A DNA stretch of 5,091 bases from Nitrospira defluvii (lineage in GTDB: Bacteria > Nitrospirota > Nitrospiria > Nitrospirales > Nitrospiraceae): the NCBI GenBank assembly GCA_016199015.1, contig JACQHN010000475.1:1-5091 (forward strand). The letters run 5' to 3'. A model generated the notes under the pieces. The model saw nothing but the letters and a program-made list of their open reading frames with translations, had not been told where the DNA came from and did not search any database. Within the stretch, counting starts at the first letter, position 1, and each line of letters begins with the position of its first letter. Made by a program: the position numbers and the translations under genes. Positions 1-5,091 of this stretch are shown in pieces.

Positions 1-7
1 ATGCGGG

Positions 8-28
8 CTAGGAGCCCGTCCGACATTG
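8..28. repeat. Left inverted repeat of the 189-bp element
   Basis: It starts CTAGGAGCCCGTC and ends GACATTG, and pairs with 176-196 at 19 of 21 positions. Its outer part also folds on itself: CGGGCT (4-9) and AGCCCG (13-18) form a 6-bp stem around an AGG loop. Confidence 0.6.
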
Positions 29-44
29 ACCGTTCTACTGCGGC

Positions 45-72
45 GAACGATCCGCAACCATCTGCGTCGTTC
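45..72. repeat. Hairpin inside the element
   Basis: GAACGA (45-50) pairs with TCGTTC (67-72), and CGCA (53-56) pairs with TGCG (63-66). Together they make a 10-bp stem with a 2-nt bulge and a 6-nt loop. An alternative fold pairs TGCGG (39-43) with CCGCA (52-56). Confidence 0.5.
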
Positions 73-93
73 TCGGCCTGAAAAATTCCTCAC

Positions 94-111
94 TGTATTC
101 CAGCGAATACA
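94..111. repeat. Hairpin inside the element, 7-bp stem
   Basis: TGTATTC (94-100) and GAATACA (105-111) are perfect inverted copies around a CAGC loop. It is AT-rich compared with the GC-rich sequence around it. On the minus strand it follows a GGAGGTG-like stretch, but no reading frame follows it, so I do not read that as a ribosome site. Confidence 0.5.
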
Positions 112-155
112 CCTCCGGTTTTCCCGGGCCTGCGGCCTCGCATTTGGTCGCACCT

Positions 156-175
156 CCTTCGCCTCGTCACGAAGG
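156..175. repeat. Hairpin next to the right inverted repeat
   Basis: CCTTCG (156-161) and CGAAGG (170-175) form a 6-bp stem with an 8-nt loop, directly abutting the right inverted repeat. A further compact GGCC-TGC-GGCC hairpin lies at 127-137. Confidence 0.4.
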
Positions 176-196
176 CAATGTCAGACAGGCTCCTAG
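176..196. repeat. Right inverted repeat of the 189-bp element
   Basis: It reads CAATGTC at the inner end and GGCTCCTAG at the outer end, and is the reverse complement of 8-28 apart from two transition differences. Confidence 0.6.
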
Positions 197-202
197 AGAT
201 TT

Positions 203-238
203 CCTTCCGCCTAGAATCCGTCTCACTAGTGAGGAAGG
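203..238 (-). other. Structured region after rmlC: perfect palindrome within an outer inverted repeat
   Basis: CTCACTAGTGAG (222-233) is a perfect 12-bp palindrome that begins about 10 nt after the rmlC stop. It lies inside an outer inverted repeat, CCTTCC (203-208) with GGAAGG (233-238); the two share base 233, so they are alternative rather than simultaneous folds. It could stabilise or end the operon transcript, but no U-run follows on the minus strand, so a standard intrinsic terminator is not supported. A protein-binding dyad is equally possible. Confidence 0.3.
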
Positions 239-243
239 CACTG

Positions 244-774
244 CTAGGCTTTAAAATTAGGATACTGTTGATCGCGCATGGAAATGGTCCGGACATCGTC
301 AGGCCATCGAATGTCGAACGCCTGATCGTTCCAGCGAATGCCTCTGGCGCAATCCGGGACAAAGAATTCGGACATCTGATAGAAGACCTCGGTATTGTCC
401 TCCAGCGTCTGAAACCCGTGCGCAAACCCCTCCGGGATATAGAGCATTCGGCGATTGGCGGCCGACAGCTCGACCGCGAAGTGCTGCGTGAACGTGGGAG
501 ACTGCGGACACAGGTCGATTATCACATCGAAGATCGATCCCATCGTACAACGGACCAGTTTGGCTTCCTCGTGTGGCGCGGCCTGATAGTGCATGCCGCG
601 CAATGTTCCTTTCGTTTTGTTGAAGGACGTACTGCACTGCACGAAGTGCGCCTTCAAGCCATGCGTCTGGAATTCTCGCGCGCAAAACGTTCGCGCAAAA
701 AACCCTCGTTCGTCCTCGCTCCGTTCCAGATCAACAACGTAGGCGCCTGCCAGGTCAGTGGCCCTGAAAATCAC
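244..774 (-). CDS. rmlC: dTDP-4-dehydrorhamnose 3,5-epimerase (RmlC family)
   Basis: A 176-residue cupin epimerase of normal RmlC length. It inverts C3 and C5 (or only C3 in some relatives) of dTDP-4-keto-6-deoxy-glucose in the cytosol. Numbering from the GTG at 774, family marks are DLERSEDERGFFARTF (15-30), SFNKTKGTLRGMHYQ (50-64) with catalytic His62, Lys72, IPEGFAHGF (113-121), the catalytic Tyr132 in EVFYQ, and SMRDQQYP (165-172). I chose the GTG because it gives the classical VIFRATDLAG N-terminus and overlaps the C-methyltransferase stop as GTGA. A longer frame reaches an ATG-like start near 822 but adds 16 residues absent from the family. AGG lies 7 nt before the GTG, a weak site that fits translational coupling. 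No rmlA, rmlB or rmlD is in view. Next to a C-methyltransferase it probably supplies an epimerised 4-keto sugar to a branched-sugar pathway, like NovW; whether it is a 3,5- or 3-epimerase is open. Confidence 0.93.
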   Translation of the reverse strand: MIFRATDLAGAYVVDLERSEDERGFFARTFCAREFQTHGLKAHFVQCSTSFNKTKGTLRGMHYQAAPHEEAKLVRCTMGSIFDVIIDLCPQSPTFTQHFAVELSAANRRMLYIPEGFAHGFQTLEDNTEVFYQMSEFFVPDCARGIRWNDQAFDIRWPDDVRTISMRDQQYPNFKA

Positions 775-2006
775 CGTAGAACCTGCACCTTGGGAATCGG
801 AACCACGAACTGTCCTCCCCACTCACGGATGAACGCCATTTGCCCCATGATCTCGTCTTTGAGGTTCCAAGGAAGAATCAAGAGATACTCGGGCTTCGTG
901 GTCCTGAGCCGCTCCGGGTCAAAAATGGGGATACGCACACCGGGCAAATAGTGATGCTGCTTGTAGGGGCTGCGATCCACCGTATAGGCCAGGTAGTCGG
1001 ACTTCACTCCGCAATAGTTAAGCAACGTATTGCCCTTCGCGGGCGCCCCATAGCCCACCACGGATTTTCCTTCACGCTTGGCCTTGATGAGGAACTCAAG
1101 AAGCTGGTTTTTGATCTCGACGACTTTCTCCCCAAACGACAGATAGTGTTCGAGATTCCCGAACCCGGCCTTCTCTTCTCGTCCTCGCAGCTCCTTCACT
1201 CGCTGACTGACCGGCTTGGATATGTCTTCCGGATGACGACCATAGATCCGGAGAGAGCCACCATGAGTCGGCACTTCGTCGACATCGAACAACGTGAGCC
1301 CGTGCGCGCTGAAGATCCGTTCGACCGCCAGGAACGAAAAATATGAGAAATGCTCGTGATAAATCGTGTCAAATTGATTCTGCCCCATCAACTGCATCAA
1401 GTGTGGGAATTCCATCGTGATGACACCCGCCGGCTTGAGCAGCGTTTTTAAGCCGCGGACGAAGTCGTTCAACTTGGGGACATGGGCCAGCACGTTGTTC
1501 CCGATGATGAGGTCAGCTTGTTTACCCTCTTTGGCCAGCCCTGTTGCGACTTGCTCGCCGAAGAATTTCACCAGGCTGGGAATACCGTTTTCGACGGCCA
1601 CCTTCGCCACATTCGCGGCCGGCTCGATGCCGAGTACCGGGATGTGCTTGGCGACAAAATTCTTCAGCAGGTACCCGTCGTTGCTGGCGATCTCGACCAC
1701 GAAGCTTTGCTTGTTGAGGCGCAGCCGCTCCACGATCATCTCGACATAGCGCTTGGCATGTTCCAGCCAGGAGGTCGAAAAGGAGGAGAAGTAGGCATAG
1801 TCCGAAAAGATGTTGTCGGGGCTGGACCACTCCGGCAACTGGACCAGCAGGCACTTCTCGCAGACATATACATGGAGCGGGAAAAACGGTTCCATGGCAT
1901 GAACCTGCTCCTCTTTGACATAGGAGTTCGCGAGCGGCGACATGCCCAGGTCCACAAACGACCGCTCCAGAGGCGCATCACAGAATCGACAGGCTCGTAC
2001 AGTCAC
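771..2006 (-). CDS. NDP-4-keto-deoxysugar C-methyltransferase (TylC3/TcaB9/NovU type)
   Basis: A complete 411-residue SAM-dependent sugar C-methyltransferase with the three-part layout of the family. The N-terminal zinc-binding domain uses Cys6, Cys9, Cys49 and Cys52. The central SAM domain has VVEIASNDGYLL at 103-114. The C-terminal domain begins near 310 (SVVGYGAPAKGNTLLNY, 315-331). Residues matching the TcaB9 active site as I recall it are present at a constant offset of six: Tyr70 (Tyr76), His175 (His181), Tyr216 (Tyr222), Glu218 (Glu224) and the proposed base His219 (His225). The enzyme is thus predicted to be active, transferring a methyl group to a carbon next to the 4-keto group of an NDP-sugar. 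C3 versus C5 cannot be told from sequence. The start is GTG, with AGGAG 7 nt upstream. The stop overlaps the RmlC start as GTGA, so the two are probably translated together, as in mycarose- or noviose-type pathways. Confidence 0.93.
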   Translation of the reverse strand: MTVRACRFCDAPLERSFVDLGMSPLANSYVKEEQVHAMEPFFPLHVYVCEKCLLVQLPEWSSPDNIFSDYAYFSSFSTSWLEHAKRYVEMIVERLRLNKQSFVVEIASNDGYLLKNFVAKHIPVLGIEPAANVAKVAVENGIPSLVKFFGEQVATGLAKEGKQADLIIGNNVLAHVPKLNDFVRGLKTLLKPAGVITMEFPHLMQLMGQNQFDTIYHEHFSYFSFLAVERIFSAHGLTLFDVDEVPTHGGSLRIYGRHPEDISKPVSQRVKELRGREEKAGFGNLEHYLSFGEKVVEIKNQLLEFLIKAKREGKSVVGYGAPAKGNTLLNYCGVKSDYLAYTVDRSPYKQHHYLPGVRIPIFDPERLRTTKPEYLLILPWNLKDEIMGQMAFIREWGGQFVVPIPKVQVLR

Positions 2007-2013
2007 AATAGTT

Positions 2014-2018
2014 CTCCT
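2014..2018 (-). promoter_or_regulatory. Shine-Dalgarno site for the C-methyltransferase GTG start
   Basis: AGGAG, read on the minus strand, lies 7 nt before the GTG at 2006-2004. This supports a GTG start and independent ribosome loading despite the broken gene upstream. Confidence 0.7.
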
Positions 2019-2042
2019 ACGGTTGAGGTGTCACATCGCCGG

Positions 2043-2054
2043 AGAGTGCACTCT
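2043..2054. promoter_or_regulatory. 12-bp perfect palindrome between the two methyltransferase genes
   Basis: AGAGTGCACTCT is a perfect palindrome in the 88-nt gap upstream of the C-methyltransferase. GCC (2038-2040) and GGC (2055-2057, after a slight offset) could lengthen it. It could be an operator-like dyad or a weak RNA hairpin with a TGCA loop. No -10/-35 pair that I trust is next to it, so the role is unassigned. Confidence 0.25.
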
Positions 2055-2094
2055 GGCAACACGCCCGCTACCGGCACGAACGAATATCGCCGTT

Positions 2095-3016
2095 TCATTG
2101 CTTCTGAGGCGCCTTGGCTACCGGCAACGCCAGATCGCTCCCTTTAACATCCATGAGCGAGGATTGCGCCAATTCATCGGAGGCGTTGTACAACGGATGG
2201 TCGAACAGATGGAGGATGAAGAGCATGTCCGGCCATAGGGCGCCGTAGCCGGAGTGCCTTCCCGGAACATAGTGTCTGGCAGAATAGAAGGGAGAGATTT
2301 TCTTCATGCCGTTTACCGCATTGAACTCGGAAATTGCGAGCCGTTCACCGACGAACTCGCTTGTATCGAGCTTGCATGCACTGCGGAACAAGCAGTCGAC
2401 GCGAGGTAAAAACAGCCCGTGGTCCCCGTCAAAAATTTTCAAGGCCTCCTTGGCCGACGAGTATGTCGCCACATCGATAGCCACATAGCCGACCGGCTGC
2501 GGGCGTTGGGCGAGAAACCCCGATACCGTATCTTTGATTTGTCCTATTACCAACTTGGCCCGATGCAGCTCCTTCTTGAGGGCATCGACGTCACAGGGCC
2601 AATACCCTTCAAGCCACTTGTTGGGCATGTCTCTATAGTCCTGCGGCTTAGGCAATCCCGTTGCTGTATCGAACCCGTACACATCGATTCCAACGCCCGT
2701 CAGCTCCTCCGCTCGCTCCGCGCTTCGTTCCATGGAGATGAGTCCTGCCCCCCCCCGCGACCCCGAATTCGATGACGGACACCCGCGGGAGGCCAAGCAC
2801 TCTGGCATGGGAAGCGGCCCGCAGGACCCCATAGATATATTGCGGGCGGCGCGCGCAAATCGGGTCGCGTTCGATCTGATCCATGGCCGCGCAGATCCAG
2901 TCGTTTCTGCCGTTAAACGCCGGCAAGGGTGCATCTGGATTCAGATTTGAGTCACCGCTTCCCTCCGCCAACGACAGAACTTTGCGGAGCATGCTCTTGA
3001 CACCTGGCTTGACCAT
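2095..3016 (-). pseudogene. Class I SAM-dependent methyltransferase, frameshifted at a G9 run
   Basis: Two frames together encode one methyltransferase. The first runs from 3016 and ends at a stop at 2648-2650. The second carries the rest to the stop at 2095. They join inside a run of nine Gs (plus-strand Cs 2748-2756). Removing one G restores a 306-residue protein with the SAM-binding loop VIEFGVAGGAG at about 81-91, GFDTATGLP at 114-122, IDVATYSS at 180-187 and AISEFN at 227-232. This resembles TylF-like or O-antigen-cluster methyltransferases. Read literally, the product is about 122 residues and stops soon after the glycine loop. Of two tandem ATGs (3019, 3016), the second is preferred because GGAG lies 6 nt before it and only 3 nt before the first. 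Two acidic positions usual in metal-dependent relatives look replaced (Ala in IDVAT, Arg-Ser in LFRSA), so catalysis may be metal-free or altered. Target (sugar O or N) unknown. Confidence 0.8.
2748..2756 (-). repeat. G9 homopolymer at the methyltransferase frameshift
   Basis: Nine Cs on the plus strand read as nine Gs in the gene, within codons for the SAM-binding glycine loop. Eight Gs keep the protein in frame (EFGVAGGAGLISMER); nine do not. The run is long enough for polymerase slippage in vivo and for miscounting by sequencers. Confidence 0.95.
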
Positions 3017-3019
3017 CAT

Positions 3020-3117
3020 TTTCTCCTTTTCCCCATTAGGTGGCAGTGACGCCGTCGCCCGCAGCGTTCCATTCCGGCTGGGGCAGAGGTGCCTTGAACC
3101 TCGATGACGAGATCAGG
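3020..3117 (-). other. 98-nt gap between epimerase and methyltransferase genes
   Basis: There is no gene here. At its low-coordinate end it carries a strong AAGGAG ribosome site for the methyltransferase. Just after the epimerase stop is a small CTCG-ATGA-CGAG hairpin (3100-3111), too weak and lacking a T-run to call a terminator. No convincing promoter is visible. Confidence 0.4.
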
Positions 3118-4185
3118 CTAGGCCCTTTCTGCAATGGAACGGTTCGCCCAGGTAAGATCCTTCGTCAGATGTCCGTCGTTTGTCAGACGTTTGAGGACGT
3201 TGAGACGCACAAACTGTGAGTTGCGAAAATCCGGGTCGTTGAACCTCATGGCTTGGAGGCTGTCCCTCAGTTCGGTCACGGCTCCAAGGAGATCAACTTG
3301 CGGTTGAAATTTCGGCGCGCATTGAGCAAACTTCTGGAAGGAGACTTGATAAGACCGCTTGTCCGGCTGAGCATTCTTATTGATCGATACCTCCACATTC
3401 GGAACGAGCTTCGCGACCGCAGCCGCCAGATCCTTCACTTGATAGTTCCAGGCATCACTGCCGGCATTGAGGGTTAAGAACGCGCCGCCTTCACCGGAGT
3501 CTCGCTGGACAGCCCAATCGATCGCCCGGGCCATATCTTTGACATGGATCAGAGGCCGCCACGGAGTTCCATCGCTCAAGATATCGATGCGCTTGGACAC
3601 GACGGCACTGGCCACGAAATCATTGAGTACAAGATCGAGCCGCAACCGATCGCTCATCCCGCAGGCCGTCGCGAAGCGAAGGCAGGTTACCGTAAACGTG
3701 GGCGACGCAAGTGGAGCCAGGTCGCGCTCCGTGAAGACTTTCGACTTGGCGTATGCGGTCAAGGGATTGAGCGCATCGTTTTCTCGACGAGGGCCGCCTT
3801 CAGCAAAACCATACACGCTGCAACTTGACGCGAACACGAATTTCTTGACTCCGGCCTTCTTTGCCTTGTTGGCAAGATCGATGCTGGCTCGATGATTGAT
3901 ATCGAGCGTCACGTCCTGAAACAGGGCTCCCATGGGATCGTTGGAAATCGCACAGAGATGAACCACCGCGTCGACTCCGTGAAGAATTTCCTCTGGAACT
4001 CTGCGGATATCCCCGAAGTACTGAACATCTGCCCGGCTCTCCGGAAACCGCTCGGTCCCCGTCAAACAATGAGCAAAATAACCCATGTCGTAGCCGAGCA
4101 GTTCGGCGCCAGCATGAGACTCTCGTAAACGACGCAAAACCAAGGGGCCGACATACCCCATATTTCCTGTGACCAGGACCTTCAT
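3118..4185 (-). CDS. NAD-dependent epimerase/dehydratase, extended SDR family
   Basis: A 355-residue extended short-chain dehydrogenase/reductase, expected to be cytosolic and to act on a nucleotide sugar. The Rossmann dinucleotide motif is GNMGYVG (residues 7-13). The GalE/RmlB-like strand carries FASSCSVYG with the likely catalytic Ser121, and the active-site YxxxK is Tyr145/Lys149 in TAYAKSK. The substrate-domain signature RPLIHVKDMARAI lies at 210-222. Length is slightly above the usual 310-340 because of a C-terminal tail rich in charged residues. The ATG start is supported by GAGGGG, which overlaps the upstream gene's TGA stop and sits about 6 nt before the ATG, so translation is probably coupled to the oxidoreductase. 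The family includes 4-epimerases, 4,6-dehydratases and 4-ketoreductases. With a C-methyltransferase and a 3,5-epimerase downstream, a 4-ketoreductase or epimerase finishing a branched deoxysugar is plausible, but sequence alone does not choose. Confidence 0.9.
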   Translation of the reverse strand: MKVLVTGNMGYVGPLVLRRLRESHAGAELLGYDMGYFAHCLTGTERFPESRADVQYFGDIRRVPEEILHGVDAVVHLCAISNDPMGALFQDVTLDINHRASIDLANKAKKAGVKKFVFASSCSVYGFAEGGPRRENDALNPLTAYAKSKVFTERDLAPLASPTFTVTCLRFATACGMSDRLRLDLVLNDFVASAVVSKRIDILSDGTPWRPLIHVKDMARAIDWAVQRDSGEGGAFLTLNAGSDAWNYQVKDLAAAVAKLVPNVEVSINKNAQPDKRSYQVSFQKFAQCAPKFQPQVDLLGAVTELRDSLQAMRFNDPDFRNSQFVRLNVLKRLTNDGHLTKDLTWANRSIAERA

Positions 4186-4195
4186 GCTTGCCCCC

Positions 4196-5091
4196 TCAGT
4201 TCAAGACAGTCTGGATGCGTTCACACACGTGCTCTGAAAACGGAAGCCCGCAGGTAAAAGCAGGCGACACGGCATTCAGCACATGCATAGAGTGCCGGTC
4301 GCCCTCTAACACAAAATCCATTTCGAGCTTACGCTTCCTGATATCAACCAATTGCGCCCGGATGCCAGGCTTTCCCCAGTTCAGGTAATGCTCCGGCTTG
4401 ACCCCTTCCGCCAACTCGCCGGCCAGCGCCACCATCTTCGATTTTGAATATTTTGCCAGTTCCTTGAGCGCCAACATTCTGAAATCAAAATTGGAATTGG
4501 CCAGCAACCCCACCCCTCGCAAGGCCACTTCGAGAAATTCGTCCCAGTGAAAGTTCGCGATCCCCCCATACTGCTCCCGCCAGAACCCGGGAATGGCTGT
4601 CGGTCCGATCTTGACTCTTCCGCTGGCAGCCACCGTGAAGTGTACACCCAGGAACGGATTCTTCAGATCCGGCACAGGGTAGATGTTTGTGCGAATCGAC
4701 CCGGCCAGTTCACTGGAATAGAGGTACAACCCCTTGAAGGGAAGAATGCGATAGTGCGCTGAGAGTCCAAAGTCCCGAGCGATGCGGTCCGCATAGAGGC
4801 CGGCAGCGTTTACAAGATATCCGACTTCGTGAGTGCCTTGTGTTGTCTTCACCTGCCCCTTGGACGATCCGAGATATCGGACCCCGCAATGGAGTTGCAC
4901 ACCCTCATCGACTGCATCCTTCTTCATGGCCTGCATCACGAGGGAAGGATCAACCGTCGACGTCGCCGGCGAAAACAATGCGCGTTCGCAGGTCTTGACA
5001 CGAGGTTCAATGGCTTTGGCGTCTTTTTCGGATATGTCTTCGAGCGGGATCCCGTTTGCCCTCCCCCTTCGGAGCAGCTCATCGAGGCCGG
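4196..5091 (-). CDS. FAD-dependent oxidoreductase, LhgO/DAO family (5' end cut by window edge)
   Basis: This is the C-terminal 297 residues of a flavoprotein of the DAO superfamily, closest in pattern to L-2-hydroxyglutarate oxidase/dehydrogenase (LhgO). The frame is open to the window edge, so the start lies outside; the TTG near 4978 is internal. Visible family marks, counted from the edge, are VNAAGLYADR at about 93-102 (FAD-domain strand), IYPVPDLKNPFLGVHFT at about 136-152, PGIRAQ near 250, and a C-terminal HVLNAVSPA block at about 269 that normally contacts flavin or substrate. Family members are about 400 residues, so roughly 100, including the GxGxxG dinucleotide fold, are missing here. 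The gene ends 10 nt before the epimerase start, so the two are probably co-transcribed. LhgO itself oxidises L-2-hydroxyglutarate, but in a sugar cluster this paralogue may oxidise a hydroxy acid or sugar intermediate instead; that is inference. Family call is firm, substrate unknown. Confidence 0.88.
   Translation of the reverse strand, partial: GLDELLRRGRANGIPLEDISEKDAKAIEPRVKTCERALFSPATSTVDPSLVMQAMKKDAVDEGVQLHCGVRYLGSSKGQVKTTQGTHEVGYLVNAAGLYADRIARDFGLSAHYRILPFKGLYLYSSELAGSIRTNIYPVPDLKNPFLGVHFTVAASGRVKIGPTAIPGFWREQYGGIANFHWDEFLEVALRGVGLLANSNFDFRMLALKELAKYSKSKMVALAGELAEGVKPEHYLNWGKPGIRAQLVDIRKRKLEMDFVLEGDRHSMHVLNAVSPAFTCGLPFSEHVCERIQTVLN

Larger units (their letters stand above)
8..196. mobile_element. 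MITE-like non-coding element with 21-bp imperfect terminal inverted repeats
   Basis: Positions 8-28 and 176-196 are reverse complements at 19 of 21 positions. Both share CTAGGAGCC at the outer end and GACATTG at the inner end, and the two mismatches are transitions (positions 17 and 21 of the window). The 189-bp unit has no credible gene and is packed with hairpins: 45-72, 94-111, 127-137 and 156-175. Short length, terminal inverted repeats and internal structure are what a MITE or other dispersed intergenic repeat looks like. I could not find a convincing target-site duplication, partly because only 7 bases lie to the left. It lies 47 bp past the rmlC stop. In the operon transcript the two ends could pair and give a long stem at the 3' end. 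That the repeat is found elsewhere in the genome is inference. Confidence 0.55.

Noticed and set aside
4..18. CGGGCT-AGG-AGCCCG hairpin as an intrinsic terminator
   Set aside because: No T-run follows on either strand, and most of it is better explained as part of the left inverted repeat of the element.
1..243. A CRISPR array, tRNA or riboswitch in the gene-free stretch
   Set aside because: There are no regularly spaced direct repeats, no tRNA cloverleaf or CCA end, and no riboswitch core I recognise. The structure is explained by inverted repeats and local hairpins.
178..951. A 257-codon open frame on the plus strand
   Set aside because: It lies antisense to rmlC and the end of the C-methyltransferase, both with clear family motifs. 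Its protein has no recognisable domain and no good ribosome site.
1482..2147. A 221-codon open frame on the plus strand
   Set aside because: It is antisense to the C-methyltransferase, shows no family features, and looks like a by-product of the codon bias of the real gene.
2095..2934. Treating the second-frame ORF starting at 2934 as a complete 279-residue gene
   Set aside because: Its first 60 or so residues are a wrong-frame reading of the methyltransferase N-terminus. The true N-terminus is in the other frame from 3016, and only sequence after the G-run is authentic.
3100..3111. Small hairpin after the epimerase stop as a terminator
   Set aside because: The stem is only 4 bp, has no T-run, and is followed by a gene with a strong ribosome site on the same strand.
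4196..4978. Starting the oxidoreductase at the TTG at 4978
   Set aside because: The frame is open to the window edge, and the upstream residues (ending EPRVKTCER before the TTG) continue the LhgO-like pattern, so the gene is simply cut by the window.

Overview
The window holds one stretch of a bacterial surface-sugar or natural-product-sugar gene cluster. All genes lie on the minus strand, so transcription runs from the high coordinates to the low ones. In that order they are: a FAD-dependent oxidoreductase of the L-2-hydroxyglutarate oxidase (LhgO) type, cut by the window edge (5091-4196); an extended short-chain dehydrogenase/epimerase (4185-3118); a class I SAM methyltransferase broken by one extra G in a run of nine Gs (3016-2095); a TylC3/TcaB9-type sugar C-methyltransferase (2006-771); and an RmlC-type dTDP-4-keto-6-deoxyhexose 3,5-epimerase (774-244). 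Spacing is tight at both ends: 10 nt between the first two genes and a 4-nt GTGA overlap between the last two. Two gaps of 88-98 nt flank the methyltransferase. I see no tRNA, rRNA, CRISPR array, riboswitch or plus-strand gene.

The last two genes fit a known pairing. RmlC inverts C3 and/or C5 of an NDP-4-keto-6-deoxyhexose, and TylC3/TcaB9/NovU-like enzymes add a methyl group to a carbon next to the 4-keto group. With an SDR and an additional methyltransferase upstream, the likely output is a C-methylated (branched), possibly O- or N-methylated, deoxysugar for lipopolysaccharide, exopolysaccharide or a glycosylated metabolite. The exact sugar cannot be read from this window. The enzymes that would make the nucleotide sugar (RmlA, RmlB) and any glycosyltransferase are not here.

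The 3' side of the operon (1-243) has no gene. It holds a compact element of about 189 bp bounded by 21-bp imperfect inverted repeats (8-28 and 176-196, 19 of 21 positions matching), with several hairpins inside. It looks like a MITE or another dispersed non-coding repeat sitting just behind rmlC.

The organism cannot be named with confidence. Moderate-to-high GC, good Shine-Dalgarno sites, GTG starts and an O-antigen-type gene set suggest a Gram-negative environmental bacterium. A Nitrospira-like or proteobacterial host is a guess. The two points most worth checking are the G9 frameshift (sequence error, phase variation or real decay) and the inverted-repeat element.
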